Shown: positions 1 to 9,011 of the stretch, in pieces
How the letters are laid out: each line of letters opens with the position of its first letter
Position numbering within the stretch: position 1 is the stretch's first letter
Assembly (NCBI RefSeq): GCF_012927455.1
Contig: NZ_JABBPE010000010.1
Location: forward strand, 1 to 64,000
DNA length: 64,000 nucleotides
Origin: Polaromonas sp.
Lineage (GTDB): Bacteria > Pseudomonadota > Gammaproteobacteria > Burkholderiales > Burkholderiaceae_C
Direction of reading: 5' to 3'
Notes under the pieces: model-generated
What the model was told of the DNA's origin: nothing
Databases searched by the model: none
The model's input: the letters and a program-made list of their open reading frames with translations, nothing else
Made by a program: the position numbers and the translations under genes

Positions 1-131
1 GACACGCACCCAATTTTGGGGGCGATGGATTCAATGGCTGCCCACAGCGATGGGTATTCGCCACGGTGGTCCTGCACCATCCGTACTGCGCGTTCGCGCA
101 CTTCCGGGGAAAACTTGTTTGGCTTCTTCAT
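1..131 (-). CDS. IS3-family transposase orfA, N-terminal fragment
   Basis: The frame starts at ATG 131-129 and encodes about 43 residues beginning [18 protein letters not shown] before leaving the window. This resembles the N-terminus of IS3-family OrfA proteins, the helix-turn-helix subunit that is normally joined to OrfB by programmed frameshifting to make the active transposase. Only the first part of the DNA-binding region is visible, so activity cannot be judged. The call rests on recognising the family sequence. Confidence 0.8.
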   Translation of the reverse strand, partial: MKKPNKFSPEVRERAVRMVQDHRGEYPSLWAAIESIAPKIGCV

Positions 132-181
132 GGCTCAATCCTCTCAGAGATTGGAGCCTCCTCAAAATCCGGGGCGATTCA
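1..181 (-). mobile_element. IS3-family insertion sequence, left end only (runs off window)
   Basis: The outer end of an IS3-type element lies near position 181. Read on the minus strand, it begins with TGAATCGCCCCGG and runs into the start of a transposase orfA at 131. On the plus strand, directly after position 181, an IS30 transposase reading frame resumes in the middle of a conserved motif. The element therefore appears inserted into that older transposase gene. The rest of the element, its other end and any target duplication lie outside the window. Confidence 0.75.
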
Positions 182-381
182 CCAATGAGAACATCAATGG
201 CTTAATTCGCCAGTTCTTGCCCAAGAGCACGGATCTGTCTGGCTATAGCCAAGAGCAGCTTGATGCGATTGCCGATCTGATGAATGGCCGGCCCAGGAAA
301 ACTCTGGACTGGTGCACACCGCACGAGGTCTACAGTGCCTGGCTGGCCAAGCTGGAAGACTCATCGCAAACCATCCAATAA
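181..381 (+). pseudogene. IS30-family transposase, C-terminal remnant
   Basis: The frame from 181 to the TAA at 381 encodes 67 residues containing [33 protein letters not shown] and an end near the AWLAKL segment. This is the C-terminal part of IS30-type DDE transposases, including the catalytic-Glu neighbourhood (NENxNGLxRQ). The preceding part of the gene is absent because the IS3-type end abuts it at 181. A palindromic-looking tail after the stop, near 390-416, may be the old IS30 end, but I cannot delimit it. Confidence 0.8.
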
Positions 382-790
382 ACTACCGCTGTGCTGCACT
401 TGGATTTGAGAGCGCCATGAGCGAAAGCAGGATACCTGCTATTCTTTTAATAGCAGAGAACGGGATGACGTCTACGCAAGTTTTCATGCCCTTGTGGCTG
501 GGACAGAGAGGGCTACGTGGCAGGCGTTTACGTCGGTCCACGTCTTGGGTGCGCCCACTGGGAGAAAAGAGGTGAGCCCGAATTTCACCACTTTCGGCCA
601 TGGCGACGGTGCAGACGCAGGGAGAGTCCGCCCTGAATCCTGTTTTCATTTGGTGCCTACTCGGTTGCTCGGCACCTATGGCACCTCCAAGAAAAAATAC
701 CGCTATCTTTTCAGCAGCAGACTATTAAATGCCCATGAGACTTGCTTGGCTTCTCAACCATGACCCATACGTTCGGTGTACCTGGGATGC
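382..790. other. Intergenic stretch without a supported gene
   Basis: Short open frames exist on both strands here but none has a recognisable product or a convincing start. The stretch contains a 21-bp palindrome at 436-456 (core GCTATTCTTTTAATAGC) that matches the core of the dispersed repeat family seen elsewhere in the window. The rest may be debris from the IS insertions. Confidence 0.5.
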
Positions 791-1153
791 TCACTGCTTC
801 TTCTTAGCCTTGGCAGACACCACAGGCGCCACAGGCACCGCAGGGGTGGTGTTGTCGGCTTCAAGGGCAACGTCTGCGCCTTTGGTAAGTACTTCTTCAA
901 ACTCAGCCAACTCTTCGCCAATGGAAGCGTATTTCTTGGACTTGGCTTTGTTGTCGATCCATTTGAGAACCGCGGCTTCCAGGTCTTCTTTGAAATGAGC
1001 GAGCGCTGATTCTTTGAAGGCTTTGGTTGCCTTCTTCGATGTACTGGACCAGAGGTCAATTAGGTCGGACAGGCCGTTGTCAAAATCATCAAACGTTTCA
1101 AGGTGGATCCAATGGCCGCTTTTATCAAACATTTTTTCTTTCGGTAATTGCAT
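791..1153 (-). CDS. hypothetical protein, acidic with Lys-rich C-terminus
   Basis: This is a 120-residue frame with no family I recognise. The N-terminal half is acidic and probably helical (many Asp, Glu, Leu and Trp residues: GHWIHLETFDDF, LSDLIDLW). The end is a low-complexity Ala/Pro/Val stretch closing with AKAKKKQ. There is no signal peptide or membrane segment. The start at 1153 has no strong ribosome-binding site, and Met8 (1132) is an alternative. An Ala/Lys tail of this kind occurs in some DNA- or granule-associated proteins, but that is only a resemblance. It stands alone, downstream of the tRNA-Asn terminator on the same strand. Confidence 0.55.
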   Translation of the reverse strand: MQLPKEKMFDKSGHWIHLETFDDFDNGLSDLIDLWSSTSKKATKAFKESALAHFKEDLEAAVLKWIDNKAKSKKYASIGEELAEFEEVLTKGADVALEADNTTPAVPVAPVVSAKAKKKQ

Positions 1154-1310
1154 GTATTTCAGCTTAGGGGGCGATCAGTGCTCCAAGCCCGGCCCCCACT
1201 GGCCAAAAGACGTGGTCGTCAAAGCCGAATGGGGATCTGCTTGACCTTGTTGAATCTCTGGGCGAACCAATACAGAACCCACAAAGTTGCCACGGGCCAG
1301 CCCGACCATG

Positions 1311-1343
1311 AAAAAAGCACCTAGGCTTGCGACCTAAGTGCTT
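1311..1343 (-). terminator. rho-independent terminator after tRNA-Asn
   Basis: Read on the minus strand, an 11-bp stem AAGCACTTAGG / CCTAGGTGCTT with one G-U pair is followed directly by a run of T residues. It sits about 18 bases past the tRNA-Asn 3' end, as expected for a terminator of that transcript. Confidence 0.85.
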
Positions 1344-1360
1344 GATTCATTTCTTGTTTT

Positions 1361-1436
1361 TGGCTCCTCAACCTGGGCTCGAACCAGGGACCTACGGATT
1401 AACAGTCCGGCGCTCTACCAACTGAGCTATTGAGGA
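1361..1436 (-). tRNA. tRNA-Asn (anticodon GTT)
   Basis: The minus strand folds as a standard 76-nt tRNA. The 5' end TCCTCAATAGCTCAG pairs with the 3' acceptor strand TTGAGGA, the anticodon loop reads CTGTTAA with GTT as anticodon, the T-loop is GGTTCGAGCC, and the CCA end is encoded (1361-1363). It decodes AAC and AAU. A consensus -10 box lies just upstream and a strong terminator just downstream, so it is probably a single-gene transcript. Confidence 0.97.
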
Positions 1437-1448
1437 ATACAGCCTTAG

Positions 1449-1454
1449 ATTATA
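1449..1454 (-). promoter_or_regulatory. -10 box of the tRNA-Asn promoter
   Basis: A perfect TATAAT is read on the minus strand 12 bases upstream of the tRNA 5' end, a usual spacing for a stable-RNA promoter. The -35 region at about 17 bp is not a clear consensus match. Confidence 0.55.
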
Positions 1455-1739
1455 GCGTGCAATTCCCTACTTTTTGGTGTTGGACGCGCCCATAGGTGCA
1501 TTCTTCGAGAGGGCGTACACGGATGTAGTGGGTAGATTTTTCAATGAAACCCGCATTTATCATCGTTTTCGAGAGTGAAATGCTATTAATTTTATAGCAA
1601 ATATCGTTGCCCCCTCCCTTGGGCATTCTCGCTTTCTTCGGACACCCTGCCCACTGGACGTGCAGGCTCGGCTACCATCCCTACATTCCTGCTACAACGC
1701 ATGAGGTTTAACCGCTTCGTGTCCTTAAACCTCTAAACC

Positions 1740-2507
1740 ATGGGAAAACGACCACGTCCTGTGCCTTGGCTGGCTGCCTTGCAAAATTTCCCGCCGCTGG
1801 AGCGAGCCTGGGGTCCCGACGACCCAGCTCCTGGTTTGTTGGCGGCTGGTGCGGCGCTGGATGTGCGTACATTGATACAGGCTTATTCGCAGGGTATTTT
1901 CCCGTGGTTCAGTCTGGGGCAGCCCGTGCTGTGGTGGAGCCCCGATCCGCGCATGGTGCTGCGCACTGCCGCCTTCAAGCTGCACCGGTCCTTGCGCAAG
2001 AGCCTGCTTCATTTTCTGGATACGCCAGGGTGCGAGATCAGGTTTGACAGCGCTTTTGAGTGCGTCATTAGCGCCTGTGCGGCCAAGTTGAGAGGCGGCC
2101 AAGCCGGCACCTGGATTGTTCCGGACATAGTGAAGGCGTACAGTGCGCTGCACCAGGCGGGGTACGCACACAGTGTGGAAACCTGGGTTGCGGGAGAACT
2201 CATCGGGGGGTTGTATTGCGTCAACCTGGGTAGCATGGTGTTTGGTGAGTCAATGTTTGCGGATCGAACCGACGCCTCCAAAATTGCGTTGGCGGCACTG
2301 GTGGCTTTTTGCCGCGCGCAAGACATCGCGCTGGTAGATTGCCAGCAAAACACGCGGCACCTAGCATCGCTGGGAGCGGGTGAAATCAGCCGCGCCGAAT
2401 TCGTCGCTCACCTTGATAGCAGCGTGGGTAAAACTGCCCCCCGCTGGCACTTCGAAACCGTATACTGGAATCAAATTTTGGCGCCGAGAACGCCGACGTT
2501 ACCGTGA
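1740..2507 (+). CDS. aat: leucyl/phenylalanyl-tRNA--protein transferase
   Basis: Aat transfers Leu or Phe from aminoacyl-tRNA to N-terminal Arg or Lys of proteins, making them N-end-rule substrates for ClpS/ClpAP in the cytoplasm. The 255-residue frame has the family signatures GIFPWF (52-57), WWSPDPR (65-71), GGLYC (156-160) and FGESMF (168-173). The family usually reads GGLYG, so Cys160 is a small deviation. Length is normal. The stop overlaps the GTG start of the next gene, bpt, by four bases, so the two transferases are co-translated, a common pairing in betaproteobacteria. The start follows a weak ribosome-binding site. Confidence 0.96.
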   Translation: MGKRPRPVPWLAALQNFPPLERAWGPDDPAPGLLAAGAALDVRTLIQAYSQGIFPWFSLGQPVLWWSPDPRMVLRTAAFKLHRSLRKSLLHFLDTPGCEIRFDSAFECVISACAAKLRGGQAGTWIVPDIVKAYSALHQAGYAHSVETWVAGELIGGLYCVNLGSMVFGESMFADRTDASKIALAALVAFCRAQDIALVDCQQNTRHLASLGAGEISRAEFVAHLDSSVGKTAPRWHFETVYWNQILAPRTPTLP

Positions 2508-3286
2508 CGCACCTCAAAGACCTGCCCCTGCAAAGCCTGCAGTTTTATGCAACGGCGCCCTATCCTTGCAGCTATCTGCCCGGCAAGCAGGCACGCTCGC
2601 AGGTCGCCACGCCCAGCCACCTGATCCACAACGACGCCTATTCCGACCTAGTAACTAACGGGTTCCGGCGTAGCGGCATGTTCACCTACCGCCCCTACTG
2701 CGATGGATGCCAAGCGTGCGTGCCGCTTCGCGTGCCGGTTGCCAGCTTTATAACAGACCGCAGCCAGCGCCGAGCCTGGGCACAGCACCGCACGCTGCAT
2801 ACGCGCATCCTCAAGCTGTGCTTTATCCCAGAGCATTACCGACTTTATCTTCGCTACCAGAACAGTCGCCACGCCGGGGGCGGCATGGACCATGACAGCA
2901 TCGACCAGTACACGCAATTTCTGCTCCAAAGCCGGGTGAACTCGCGCCTAGTGGAGTTTCGCGAAAGCCTGCCCAATGGCGAGGCCGGTTCGCTCAAAAT
3001 GGTTTCCATCCTTGATGTGCTGGAAGACGGCATTTCGGCGGTGTATACGTTTTACGAACCTGACGCGCAGGCCAGTTACGGTAACTACAGCGTGCTTTGG
3101 CAAATAGAGCAGGCCCGGCACTTGAACCTGCCTTATGTGTATCTTGGCTATTGGATAGCCCAAAGCGCAAAGATGAGCTACAAGGCCAGGTTCAAACCGC
3201 ATGAATTGTTGCTCGACGGACGCTGGGCGCCTTCGGTTGCCACCGCTGCCACTGACAAGGACGGCCTTCCCAATCAAGCAAATTAG
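2504..3286 (+). CDS. bpt: aspartate/glutamate leucyltransferase (arginyl-tRNA-protein transferase family)
   Basis: Bpt adds Leu to N-terminal Asp or Glu, the second aminoacyl-transferase step of the bacterial N-end rule. The 260-residue protein carries the N-terminal ATE domain with [19 protein letters not shown] (Cys66, Cys69, Cys72) and a C-terminal GNAT-like half with YVYLGYWI and [13 protein letters not shown]. The start is GTG 2504, overlapping the aat stop as GTGA, which argues for translational coupling. Length is normal for the family and nothing is missing. Confidence 0.95.
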   Translation: MTHLKDLPLQSLQFYATAPYPCSYLPGKQARSQVATPSHLIHNDAYSDLVTNGFRRSGMFTYRPYCDGCQACVPLRVPVASFITDRSQRRAWAQHRTLHTRILKLCFIPEHYRLYLRYQNSRHAGGGMDHDSIDQYTQFLLQSRVNSRLVEFRESLPNGEAGSLKMVSILDVLEDGISAVYTFYEPDAQASYGNYSVLWQIEQARHLNLPYVYLGYWIAQSAKMSYKARFKPHELLLDGRWAPSVATAATDKDGLPNQAN

Positions 3287-3354
3287 GTCAGCTGAATTGC
3301 GTCGACTGCTTCCTTGGCATTTCACAGTGTAAAATTTGTGCAGAAAGTCTGCAT

Positions 3355-4134
3355 ATGAAAAAGTCTGACAGTGGCGCACCCGCTACCCCCACAGTTCAAG
3401 TGATTGAACGCATATTTACCTTGCTGGAAATTCTTGCGAGTCGTGAAGAGGCGGTGACGCTCAAGGAAATCAGCGAAAAATCAGGGCTTCATCCCTCAAC
3501 GGCGCACCGTATATTGAACGACCTGGCGACCGGCCGTTTTGTAGACCGCCCGGTTGCGGGCAACTACCGGCTAGGCATGCGTCTGCTGGAGTTGGGCAAC
3601 CTTGTCAAGGCGCGTTTGAATGTTCGCGATGCCGCCCTCACCCCGATGCGTGAGCTGCATAAACTCACCCAGCAACCCGTCAACCTGAGCATGCGCCAGG
3701 GCGATGAAATTGTGTATGTGGAGCGCACTTTCAGCGAGCGATCGGGCATGCAGGTGGTTCGGTCTATTGGCGGCCGGGCACCACTGCATTTGACCTCCGT
3801 CGGTAAGCTGTTTCTGGCTTCTGACGACCCGCAACGATTGCGCACCTATGCCACGCGCACCGGCTTGTCGGGCCAGACCCGCAACAGCATCACGCAACTG
3901 TCTATTTTGGAACGTGAGCTTTCCAAGGCACGGCAATACGGCATCGCGCGTGACAACGAGGAGCTGGAGCTGGGAGTGCGTTGCATGGCCGCCGGCATTT
4001 ACGACGACCAAGGCCAGCTTGTGGCTGGTCTGTCTATTTCAGCCCCTGCGGACCGGCTCGAGGAAAATTGGCTGCCTAAATTGCAGGCAACTGCCAACGA
4101 GATTTCCGCAGCCCTGGGATACAAGCTCACGTAG
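3355..4134 (+). CDS. IclR-family transcriptional regulator
   Basis: This is a 259-residue dimeric DNA-binding regulator. A winged helix-turn-helix occupies about residues 15-75 (VTLKEISEKSGLHPSTAHRIL is the HTH). The IclR effector-binding domain follows (LTSVGKLFLA, GIARDNEELELGVRCMAAGI, GQLVAGLSISAP). The ligand cannot be told from sequence. Neighbours on both sides (bpt and pbpG) are housekeeping genes, and no catabolic operon lies next to it, so its targets are probably elsewhere. Confidence 0.93.
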   Translation: MKKSDSGAPATPTVQVIERIFTLLEILASREEAVTLKEISEKSGLHPSTAHRILNDLATGRFVDRPVAGNYRLGMRLLELGNLVKARLNVRDAALTPMRELHKLTQQPVNLSMRQGDEIVYVERTFSERSGMQVVRSIGGRAPLHLTSVGKLFLASDDPQRLRTYATRTGLSGQTRNSITQLSILERELSKARQYGIARDNEELELGVRCMAAGIYDDQGQLVAGLSISAPADRLEENWLPKLQATANEISAALGYKLT

Positions 4135-4249
4135 CGCCAACCTGGCAGTAAATAGCCGATAAACCCAAGCACAACGTGCACCACCAGCTATGAAAATAGA
4201 AGCGAAAAAGAGCGGCTAAAGAAAGACCTGCAGGGTCTTAATGAGCTTT

Positions 4250-4277
4250 TTGCGCTGAACACCAAAATTCAGCGCAA
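4250..4277. other. hairpin between convergent genes
   Basis: A perfect 10-bp inverted repeat TTGCGCTGAA / TTCAGCGCAA with an 8-base loop lies in the gap between the IclR gene and convergent pbpG. Neither strand has a T-run after it, so it is not a classical intrinsic terminator. It may stabilise mRNA ends or act as a weak bidirectional terminator. Confidence 0.4.
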
Positions 4278-4291
4278 GCGCATGACATCTG

Positions 4292-5356
4292 TTAATTGAC
4301 AGTCGCCAACTTGGCGGATGCGGTGAGGTTGAGCTTTTGGTCAGCTACAGGATTGGACTCTACCCAGCGACGCACGCGCTCGGCATCGCCCAGGCGGCTG
4401 AGCTTGCCTGCAGAATCGAGAAATACCATGATCAGCTTGCGCCCGGCAATTTTGGTTTGCATCACCAGGCATTGACCAGCTTCTGTGATGTAGCCGGTTT
4501 TTTGCAAGCCAATTTCCCATTCAGGGTTCTTCACCAAGCGATTGGTGTTGTTGTACTGCAGGGTGCGATTTCCCACTGCAACCTGGTAGCCCGCAGAGGT
4601 TGACAATTCGCGAAGCGTAGGGTCGCCGTGCGCAGCATTGACCAGCGTGGCCAAATCCTGCGCGCTTGACTGGTTGAGGCTGGAAAGACCGGTAGGCTCG
4701 ACATAGCTGGTACCCGTCATGCCCAGCATCTTGGCCTTGGCGTTCATCAAACTGACGAACGTTGTCATGCCACCGGGATAGGTGCGCCCCAAGGCATGCG
4801 CTGCACGATTTTCGCTGGACATCAAAGCAAGGTGCAACATTTCACCGCGCGTCAAGGTAGTGCCTACTCTGAGACGCGAACTGCTGTGTTTTTCGGTGTC
4901 CACATCATCTTGCGTCACCGTGATCATTTCATCCATCGGCAACTTGGCACCGCTGATGATGACGCCGGTCATCAACTTGGTGAGCGAGGCAATCGGGAGC
5001 ACGGCTCGATCATTTTTGCTGAACAGCACTTCACGCGTGTCCTGATCAATTACCAGCGCGACGCTTGACTTTAGATCCAGGGCGTCTTGCCCAATGTGCA
5101 GGCCCGCAATTTGGCCGAAAGAAGGTTTGGGTGGAACCGCAGCGTAAATGATGGTTTTACGCTTGGTTGATGCTGCAAACCGGACACTCTTGCGCGTTGC
5201 CACCACCTTTTTGGACGCCGTGGTCTTGGTGACATGCGACTTTTTAACAATCGCCTGCTTGCCGGTCGCCGCATCGGCCGCAGGCACCCCAAATGCGAAA
5301 AATAAAGCCAAAATGCTAACGATTTTTAATGCGGGATTGAAAATCTGTTTAGACAT
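4292..5356 (-). CDS. pbpG: D-alanyl-D-alanine endopeptidase (PBP7-like)
   Basis: This low-molecular-weight penicillin-binding protein cleaves D-Ala-mDAP cross-links of peptidoglycan in the periplasm. The 354-residue protein has an N-terminal signal peptide (about 1-29, hydrophobic then ADAA), a Lys/Thr-rich linker (33-68) and the S11 peptidase domain. All three active-site motifs are present: SLTK (124-127), SEN (181-183) and KTG (286-288). It lacks the long C-terminal domain of DacA-type carboxypeptidases, which favours PbpG. It is transcribed alone, convergent to the IclR gene. Confidence 0.92.
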   Translation of the reverse strand: MSKQIFNPALKIVSILALFFAFGVPAADAATGKQAIVKKSHVTKTTASKKVVATRKSVRFAASTKRKTIIYAAVPPKPSFGQIAGLHIGQDALDLKSSVALVIDQDTREVLFSKNDRAVLPIASLTKLMTGVIISGAKLPMDEMITVTQDDVDTEKHSSSRLRVGTTLTRGEMLHLALMSSENRAAHALGRTYPGGMTTFVSLMNAKAKMLGMTGTSYVEPTGLSSLNQSSAQDLATLVNAAHGDPTLRELSTSAGYQVAVGNRTLQYNNTNRLVKNPEWEIGLQKTGYITEAGQCLVMQTKIAGRKLIMVFLDSAGKLSRLGDAERVRRWVESNPVADQKLNLTASAKLATVN

Positions 5357-5410
5357 GTAGATTGGCCTGCTTTGGGTTGCTATCGATAAGATGTTAGGAG
5401 TGTATACAAA

Positions 5411-5449
5411 TAGAAAAAGTCACGCAATATCAAAAACTTGCGTGACTTT
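5411..5449 (-). terminator. terminator at the end of the leuA operon
   Basis: A perfect 12-bp stem AAAGTCACGCAA / TTGCGTGACTTT with a 10-base loop is followed on the minus strand by TTTTTC. It lies about 110 bp after the stop of the distal leuA gene and ends the minus-strand branched-chain amino acid transcript before pbpG. Confidence 0.85.
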
Positions 5450-5560
5450 CTTAAAAACGCACTCAGTTCTGGCTACTTTTGCCGCCCGATCCCACGATCT
5501 GCACCAGAAGGCCCTCTAAACCATTGAATATAAACAGTTTTATTTCAATAACTCAATGTA

Positions 5561-7099
5561 TCACCCCTGCGCAGCAACCCGATCAGCTTTACTTTGAAGT
5601 TTATTTAGCGCGCTGAGGTAGGCCTTGGCTGACGCGACCACGATATCGGGGTCGGCGCCCACGCCATTGACCACGCGTCCGCTGTTTTGCAGGCGTACCG
5701 TCACCTCTCCCTGGCTTTCCGTCGATCCGCTGATCGCATTGACTGAATAAAGCACCATCTCCGCACCACTATTGACGTGTGACTCAATCGCCTTCAGGGT
5801 GGCATCGACGGGGCCGTTGCCGTCCGATTCACCCCTGACTTCCTTTCCCTCGACGGTGAAGACGACACTGGCTTGTGGGCGCTCACCGGTTTCACTGTGC
5901 TGTGACAGGGAGACAAAGCCATATTGCTCTTTATCGTGCGTGACGCTTTCGTCGCTGACCAGCGCCAGAATGTCCTCGTCGAAAATCTCGCTTTTGCGGT
6001 CTGCGAGTTCCTTGAATTTGGCGAACAGGCTGTTGATGTCGGCCTCACTCTCCGACTGCACGCCGAGGTCTTGCAAGCGCTGCTTGAACGCGTTGCGGCC
6101 ACTAAGCTTGCCCAGCACAATTTTGCTGGCGCTCCAGCCCACATCTTCTGCCCGCATGATCTCGTAGGTCTCACGCGCCTTCAGCATGCCATCCTGGTGA
6201 ATGCCCGAGGCGTGGGCAAAGGCATTGGCGCCTACCACCGCCTTGTTGGGCTGCACCACGAAGCCAGTGGTCTGGCTGACCATGCGGCTGGCAGCCAGAA
6301 TATGCAGCGGTTCGATATTCATATCCAGGTTGAAATAGTCCTTGCGGGTTCTCACCGCCATGACGATCTCTTCAAGTGAACAGTTTCCTGCACGTTCACC
6401 CAGCCCATTGATGGTGCATTCAACCTGACGCGCGCCGCCTATCTTCACGCCGGCCAGCGAGTTGGCGACCGCCATGCCCAAGTCGTTGTGGCAGTGCACC
6501 GACCAAATGACCTTGTCGCTGTTGGGAATGCGTTCGCGCAGCGTTCTGATGAAGTTGCCATACAACTCAGGCACTGCGTAGCCTACGGTGTCTGGCACAT
6601 TGATGGTCGTGGCGCCCTCGTCGATCACGGCCTCCAGCACGCGGCACAGGTAGTCGACATCGCTGCGGAAGCCGTCCTCGGGACTGAACTCGACGTCGGC
6701 TACCAGGTTTCGCGCGAAACGAACCGACAACCTGGCCTGCTCCAGCACCTGTTCGGGCGACATGCGCAGCTTTTTTTCCATGTGCAGGGCACTGGTAGCG
6801 ATAAATGTGTGAATGCGCGCGGAGCGGGCGCCCTTGAGCGCCTCGGCGGCCCGCGAAATGTCTCGATCATTGGCGCGCGACAGTGAACAAACGGTGCAAT
6901 CCTTGATTGCATTTGCGATCGCTTGCACCGCCTCGAAGTCGCCGTTGGAACTTGCTGCAAAACCTGCCTCAATCACGTCAACTTTCAATCGCTCCAACTG
7001 GCGGGCAATACGCAGTTTCTCGTCTCTGGTCATGGAGGCGCCAGGTGATTGTTCGCCGTCACGCAAGGTGGTGTCAAAAATAATCAATTTGTCGGTCAT
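5561..7099 (-). CDS. leuA: 2-isopropylmalate synthase, standard bacterial form
   Basis: The enzyme condenses acetyl-CoA with 2-oxoisovalerate, the first committed step of leucine synthesis, in the cytoplasm. The 512-residue protein shows the HMGL-like TIM barrel with [14 protein letters not shown] (7-20) and the metal-binding HCHNDLG (202-208), followed by the C-terminal LeuA dimer domain that mediates leucine feedback. Length is typical of E. coli-type enzymes. A GGAG ribosome-binding site precedes the ATG. It lies 45 bp downstream of a second, more diverged leuA and probably shares its transcript. Confidence 0.95.
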   Translation of the reverse strand: MTDKLIIFDTTLRDGEQSPGASMTRDEKLRIARQLERLKVDVIEAGFAASSNGDFEAVQAIANAIKDCTVCSLSRANDRDISRAAEALKGARSARIHTFIATSALHMEKKLRMSPEQVLEQARLSVRFARNLVADVEFSPEDGFRSDVDYLCRVLEAVIDEGATTINVPDTVGYAVPELYGNFIRTLRERIPNSDKVIWSVHCHNDLGMAVANSLAGVKIGGARQVECTINGLGERAGNCSLEEIVMAVRTRKDYFNLDMNIEPLHILAASRMVSQTTGFVVQPNKAVVGANAFAHASGIHQDGMLKARETYEIMRAEDVGWSASKIVLGKLSGRNAFKQRLQDLGVQSESEADINSLFAKFKELADRKSEIFDEDILALVSDESVTHDKEQYGFVSLSQHSETGERPQASVVFTVEGKEVRGESDGNGPVDATLKAIESHVNSGAEMVLYSVNAISGSTESQGEVTVRLQNSGRVVNGVGADPDIVVASAKAYLSALNKLQSKADRVAAQG

Positions 7100-7144
7100 G
7101 AAAAGCTCCGGGTGCGCTGCTAGCTGTATGTGGGGAAAAGTGAG

Positions 7145-8839
7145 TCAGTACGTCATGGCGGTTGTCTTAGCGCCTTTCCCGGCATTGCTTCGTTTCAGAC
7201 CCGAGACGATGGCCTTGAGCGATGCAGAGACAATATTGCCATCCATGCCGACGCCGAACAGCGTCTGGCCGTTGATGCACAACTCCAGGTAAGCCACCGC
7301 CTGCGCGCCAGCACCGGAGCCAATTGCATGCTCGTGGTAATCAAGCACGCGAACTGAAAGGCCGGTCGCTGCATTGAGTCCCGCGATAAAGGCGTCAATC
7401 GGGCCCGTGCCCGCGCCTGCAATCGGGTGGGGGCTGCCGCCCAGCCACACCTCGGCCTTGATGTTGAACGTCCTGCTGCCAGCGCTCCCGATTTCCTGGA
7501 TCACCAGATGCTGTGGTGCGGCGATGGTTTGTACGCCGTATTCCTTTTCAAACAACGCAAAAAGGTCTTGCGCTGTCAATTCCTTGCCGCTGGCGTCCAT
7601 GACGGTTTGTACAACCTGGCTGAATTCGATCTGCAGGCGCCTCGGAAGCTCAAGGCCGAACTCGCTTTCGAGTAGATAAGCAATACCGCCCTTGCCCGAC
7701 TGGCTGTTGACGCGGATGACGGCTTCATAGCTGCGGCCCAGATCTTTCGGGTCGATCGGAAGATACGGCATGTCCCAGAGGTCCTCCTCCCTGCGCGAAG
7801 CGAACGCTTTCTTAATCGCGTCCTGGTGCGAGCCCGAGAACGAGGTGTAGACAAGGTCGCCGGCATAAGGGTGGCGGGGATGGACCGGCAACTGGTTGCA
7901 ATGCTCGACCAAGCGGCGGATATCGTCAATTTTCGAGAAGTCCAGGCCAGGTGAGACGCCTTGCGTGTAGAGGTTAAGCGCCACGTTGACAAGATCGACG
8001 TTGCCGGTCCGTTCGCCGTTGCCGAAAAGGCAACCTTCGATACGGTCGGCGCCAGCCATCAAGGCAAATTCACCCGCTGCCGTACCTGTTCCCCGGTCGT
8101 TGTGTGGATGAACCGAAAGCACGATGGCCTCGCGCCGCGCCAGGTGGCGGTGCATCCACTCCATCATATCCGCAAAGATATTGGGCGTTGAATGCTCTAC
8201 CGTCGACGGAAGGTTGATGATGCATTTGTGCTGGGGCGTAGGCTGCCAGACGCTGGTTACCGCATCGACGACACGTTTGGAAAATTCAAGTTCGGTGCCC
8301 GACCACATTTCAGGCGAATATTGGAATGTCCACTGCGTGCCGGGGTGTTCGTCGGCCAAATGCATGAAGAGACGCGCGTTGTCGGTGGCGAGCTTTACGA
8401 TTTCGTCTTCGTCCATGCCAAGCACGACGCGGCGCATGACGGGGGCGGTGGCATTGTAGAGGTGGACGATGGCCTTTTGGGCGCCTTTTAGCGACTCGAA
8501 AGTGCGGCGAATTAGCGGCTCGCGGGCCTGCGTGAGCACCTGAACAGTGACGTCGTCAGGGATGAGTTTGTCATCTATCAGTCGGCGAAGAAAGTCGAAT
8601 TCGACCTGCGAGGCCGAAGGGAAACCGACCTCAATCTCTTTAAAGCCGATTTTTATGAGGGTATCGAACATTTTGAGTTTGCGCGGGATGTCCATGGGCT
8701 CAATCAGGGCCTGGTTACCGTCGCGCAGGTCGACGCTGCACCATACCGGCGGACGCGTCAACACGGCATCGGGCCAAGTGCGACCGACCAGACGGATCGG
8801 GGGGAAGGACTTATATTTGCTCGAAGGGGTTTTCAACAT
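7145..8839 (-). CDS. leuA: 2-isopropylmalate synthase, long (actinobacterial/yeast-like) form
   Basis: This second IPMS is only distantly similar to the one downstream. It is about 564 residues if it starts at ATG 8839 ([12 protein letters not shown]); ATG 8845 is two codons longer. It has [13 protein letters not shown] instead of [20 protein letters not shown] as the metal site, and a C-terminal regulatory domain ending in a Gly/Ser-rich region with [12 protein letters not shown]. These are features of the long LeuA subfamily. A leucine-rich leader ORF and a terminator stand between it and pssA, indicating attenuation control. Having both forms in tandem suggests different feedback sensitivities; that is inference. 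Confidence 0.93.
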   Translation of the reverse strand: MLKTPSSKYKSFPPIRLVGRTWPDAVLTRPPVWCSVDLRDGNQALIEPMDIPRKLKMFDTLIKIGFKEIEVGFPSASQVEFDFLRRLIDDKLIPDDVTVQVLTQAREPLIRRTFESLKGAQKAIVHLYNATAPVMRRVVLGMDEDEIVKLATDNARLFMHLADEHPGTQWTFQYSPEMWSGTELEFSKRVVDAVTSVWQPTPQHKCIINLPSTVEHSTPNIFADMMEWMHRHLARREAIVLSVHPHNDRGTGTAAGEFALMAGADRIEGCLFGNGERTGNVDLVNVALNLYTQGVSPGLDFSKIDDIRRLVEHCNQLPVHPRHPYAGDLVYTSFSGSHQDAIKKAFASRREEDLWDMPYLPIDPKDLGRSYEAVIRVNSQSGKGGIAYLLESEFGLELPRRLQIEFSQVVQTVMDASGKELTAQDLFALFEKEYGVQTIAAPQHLVIQEIGSAGSRTFNIKAEVWLGGSPHPIAGAGTGPIDAFIAGLNAATGLSVRVLDYHEHAIGSGAGAQAVAYLELCINGQTLFGVGMDGNIVSASLKAIVSGLKRSNAGKGAKTTAMTY

Positions 8840-8880
8840 GGTCATCTTCTTAACTCGAATTTCAAAACTTGGCAACCCAA

Positions 8881-8916
8881 TAAAAAACGACCCGTTGCTG
8901 GTGCAAACGGGCCGTT
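8881..8916 (-). terminator. attenuator terminator of leuA
   Basis: Read on the minus strand, AACGGCCCGTT and AACGGGTCGTT form an 11-bp stem with one G-U pair, followed by six T residues. It lies 22 bases after the leader peptide stop and 41 bases before the leuA start. The 5' arm contains GCCCG, complementary to CGGGC in leader codons 13-15 (8950-8954). That gives a simple competing antiterminator helix if a ribosome stalls on the upstream Leu codons. Confidence 0.85.
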
Positions 8917-8938
8917 GAATTGGGTGTACGCGTACGCG

Positions 8939-8992
8939 CTACCGTCTTCGCCCGATGGCAGGTAGCAGTAGTACTAACGAAATTTTTTTCAT
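8939..8992 (-). CDS. leuL: leuA leader peptide (17 residues)
   Basis: The short frame from ATG 8992 to TAG 8939 encodes MKKISLVLLLPAIGRRR: four Leu, one Val and two Ile in 17 residues. The Leu codons are TTA, CTA, CTG and CTA, and the Val codon is GTA; TTA, CTA and GTA are rare in a genome this GC-rich. A GAAGG ribosome-binding site precedes the ATG closely. It starts 19 bases after pssA ends. Its composition, position and the downstream terminator fit a classical ribosome-mediated leucine attenuator. Confidence 0.85.
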   Translation of the reverse strand: MKKISLVLLLPAIGRRR

Positions 8993-9011
8993 ACCTTCAA
9001 TATACCATGAT

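Noticed and set aside
4250-4277. terminator between the IclR gene and pbpG
   Set aside because: The hairpin is perfect but neither strand has a T-run, so it was listed only as a hairpin.
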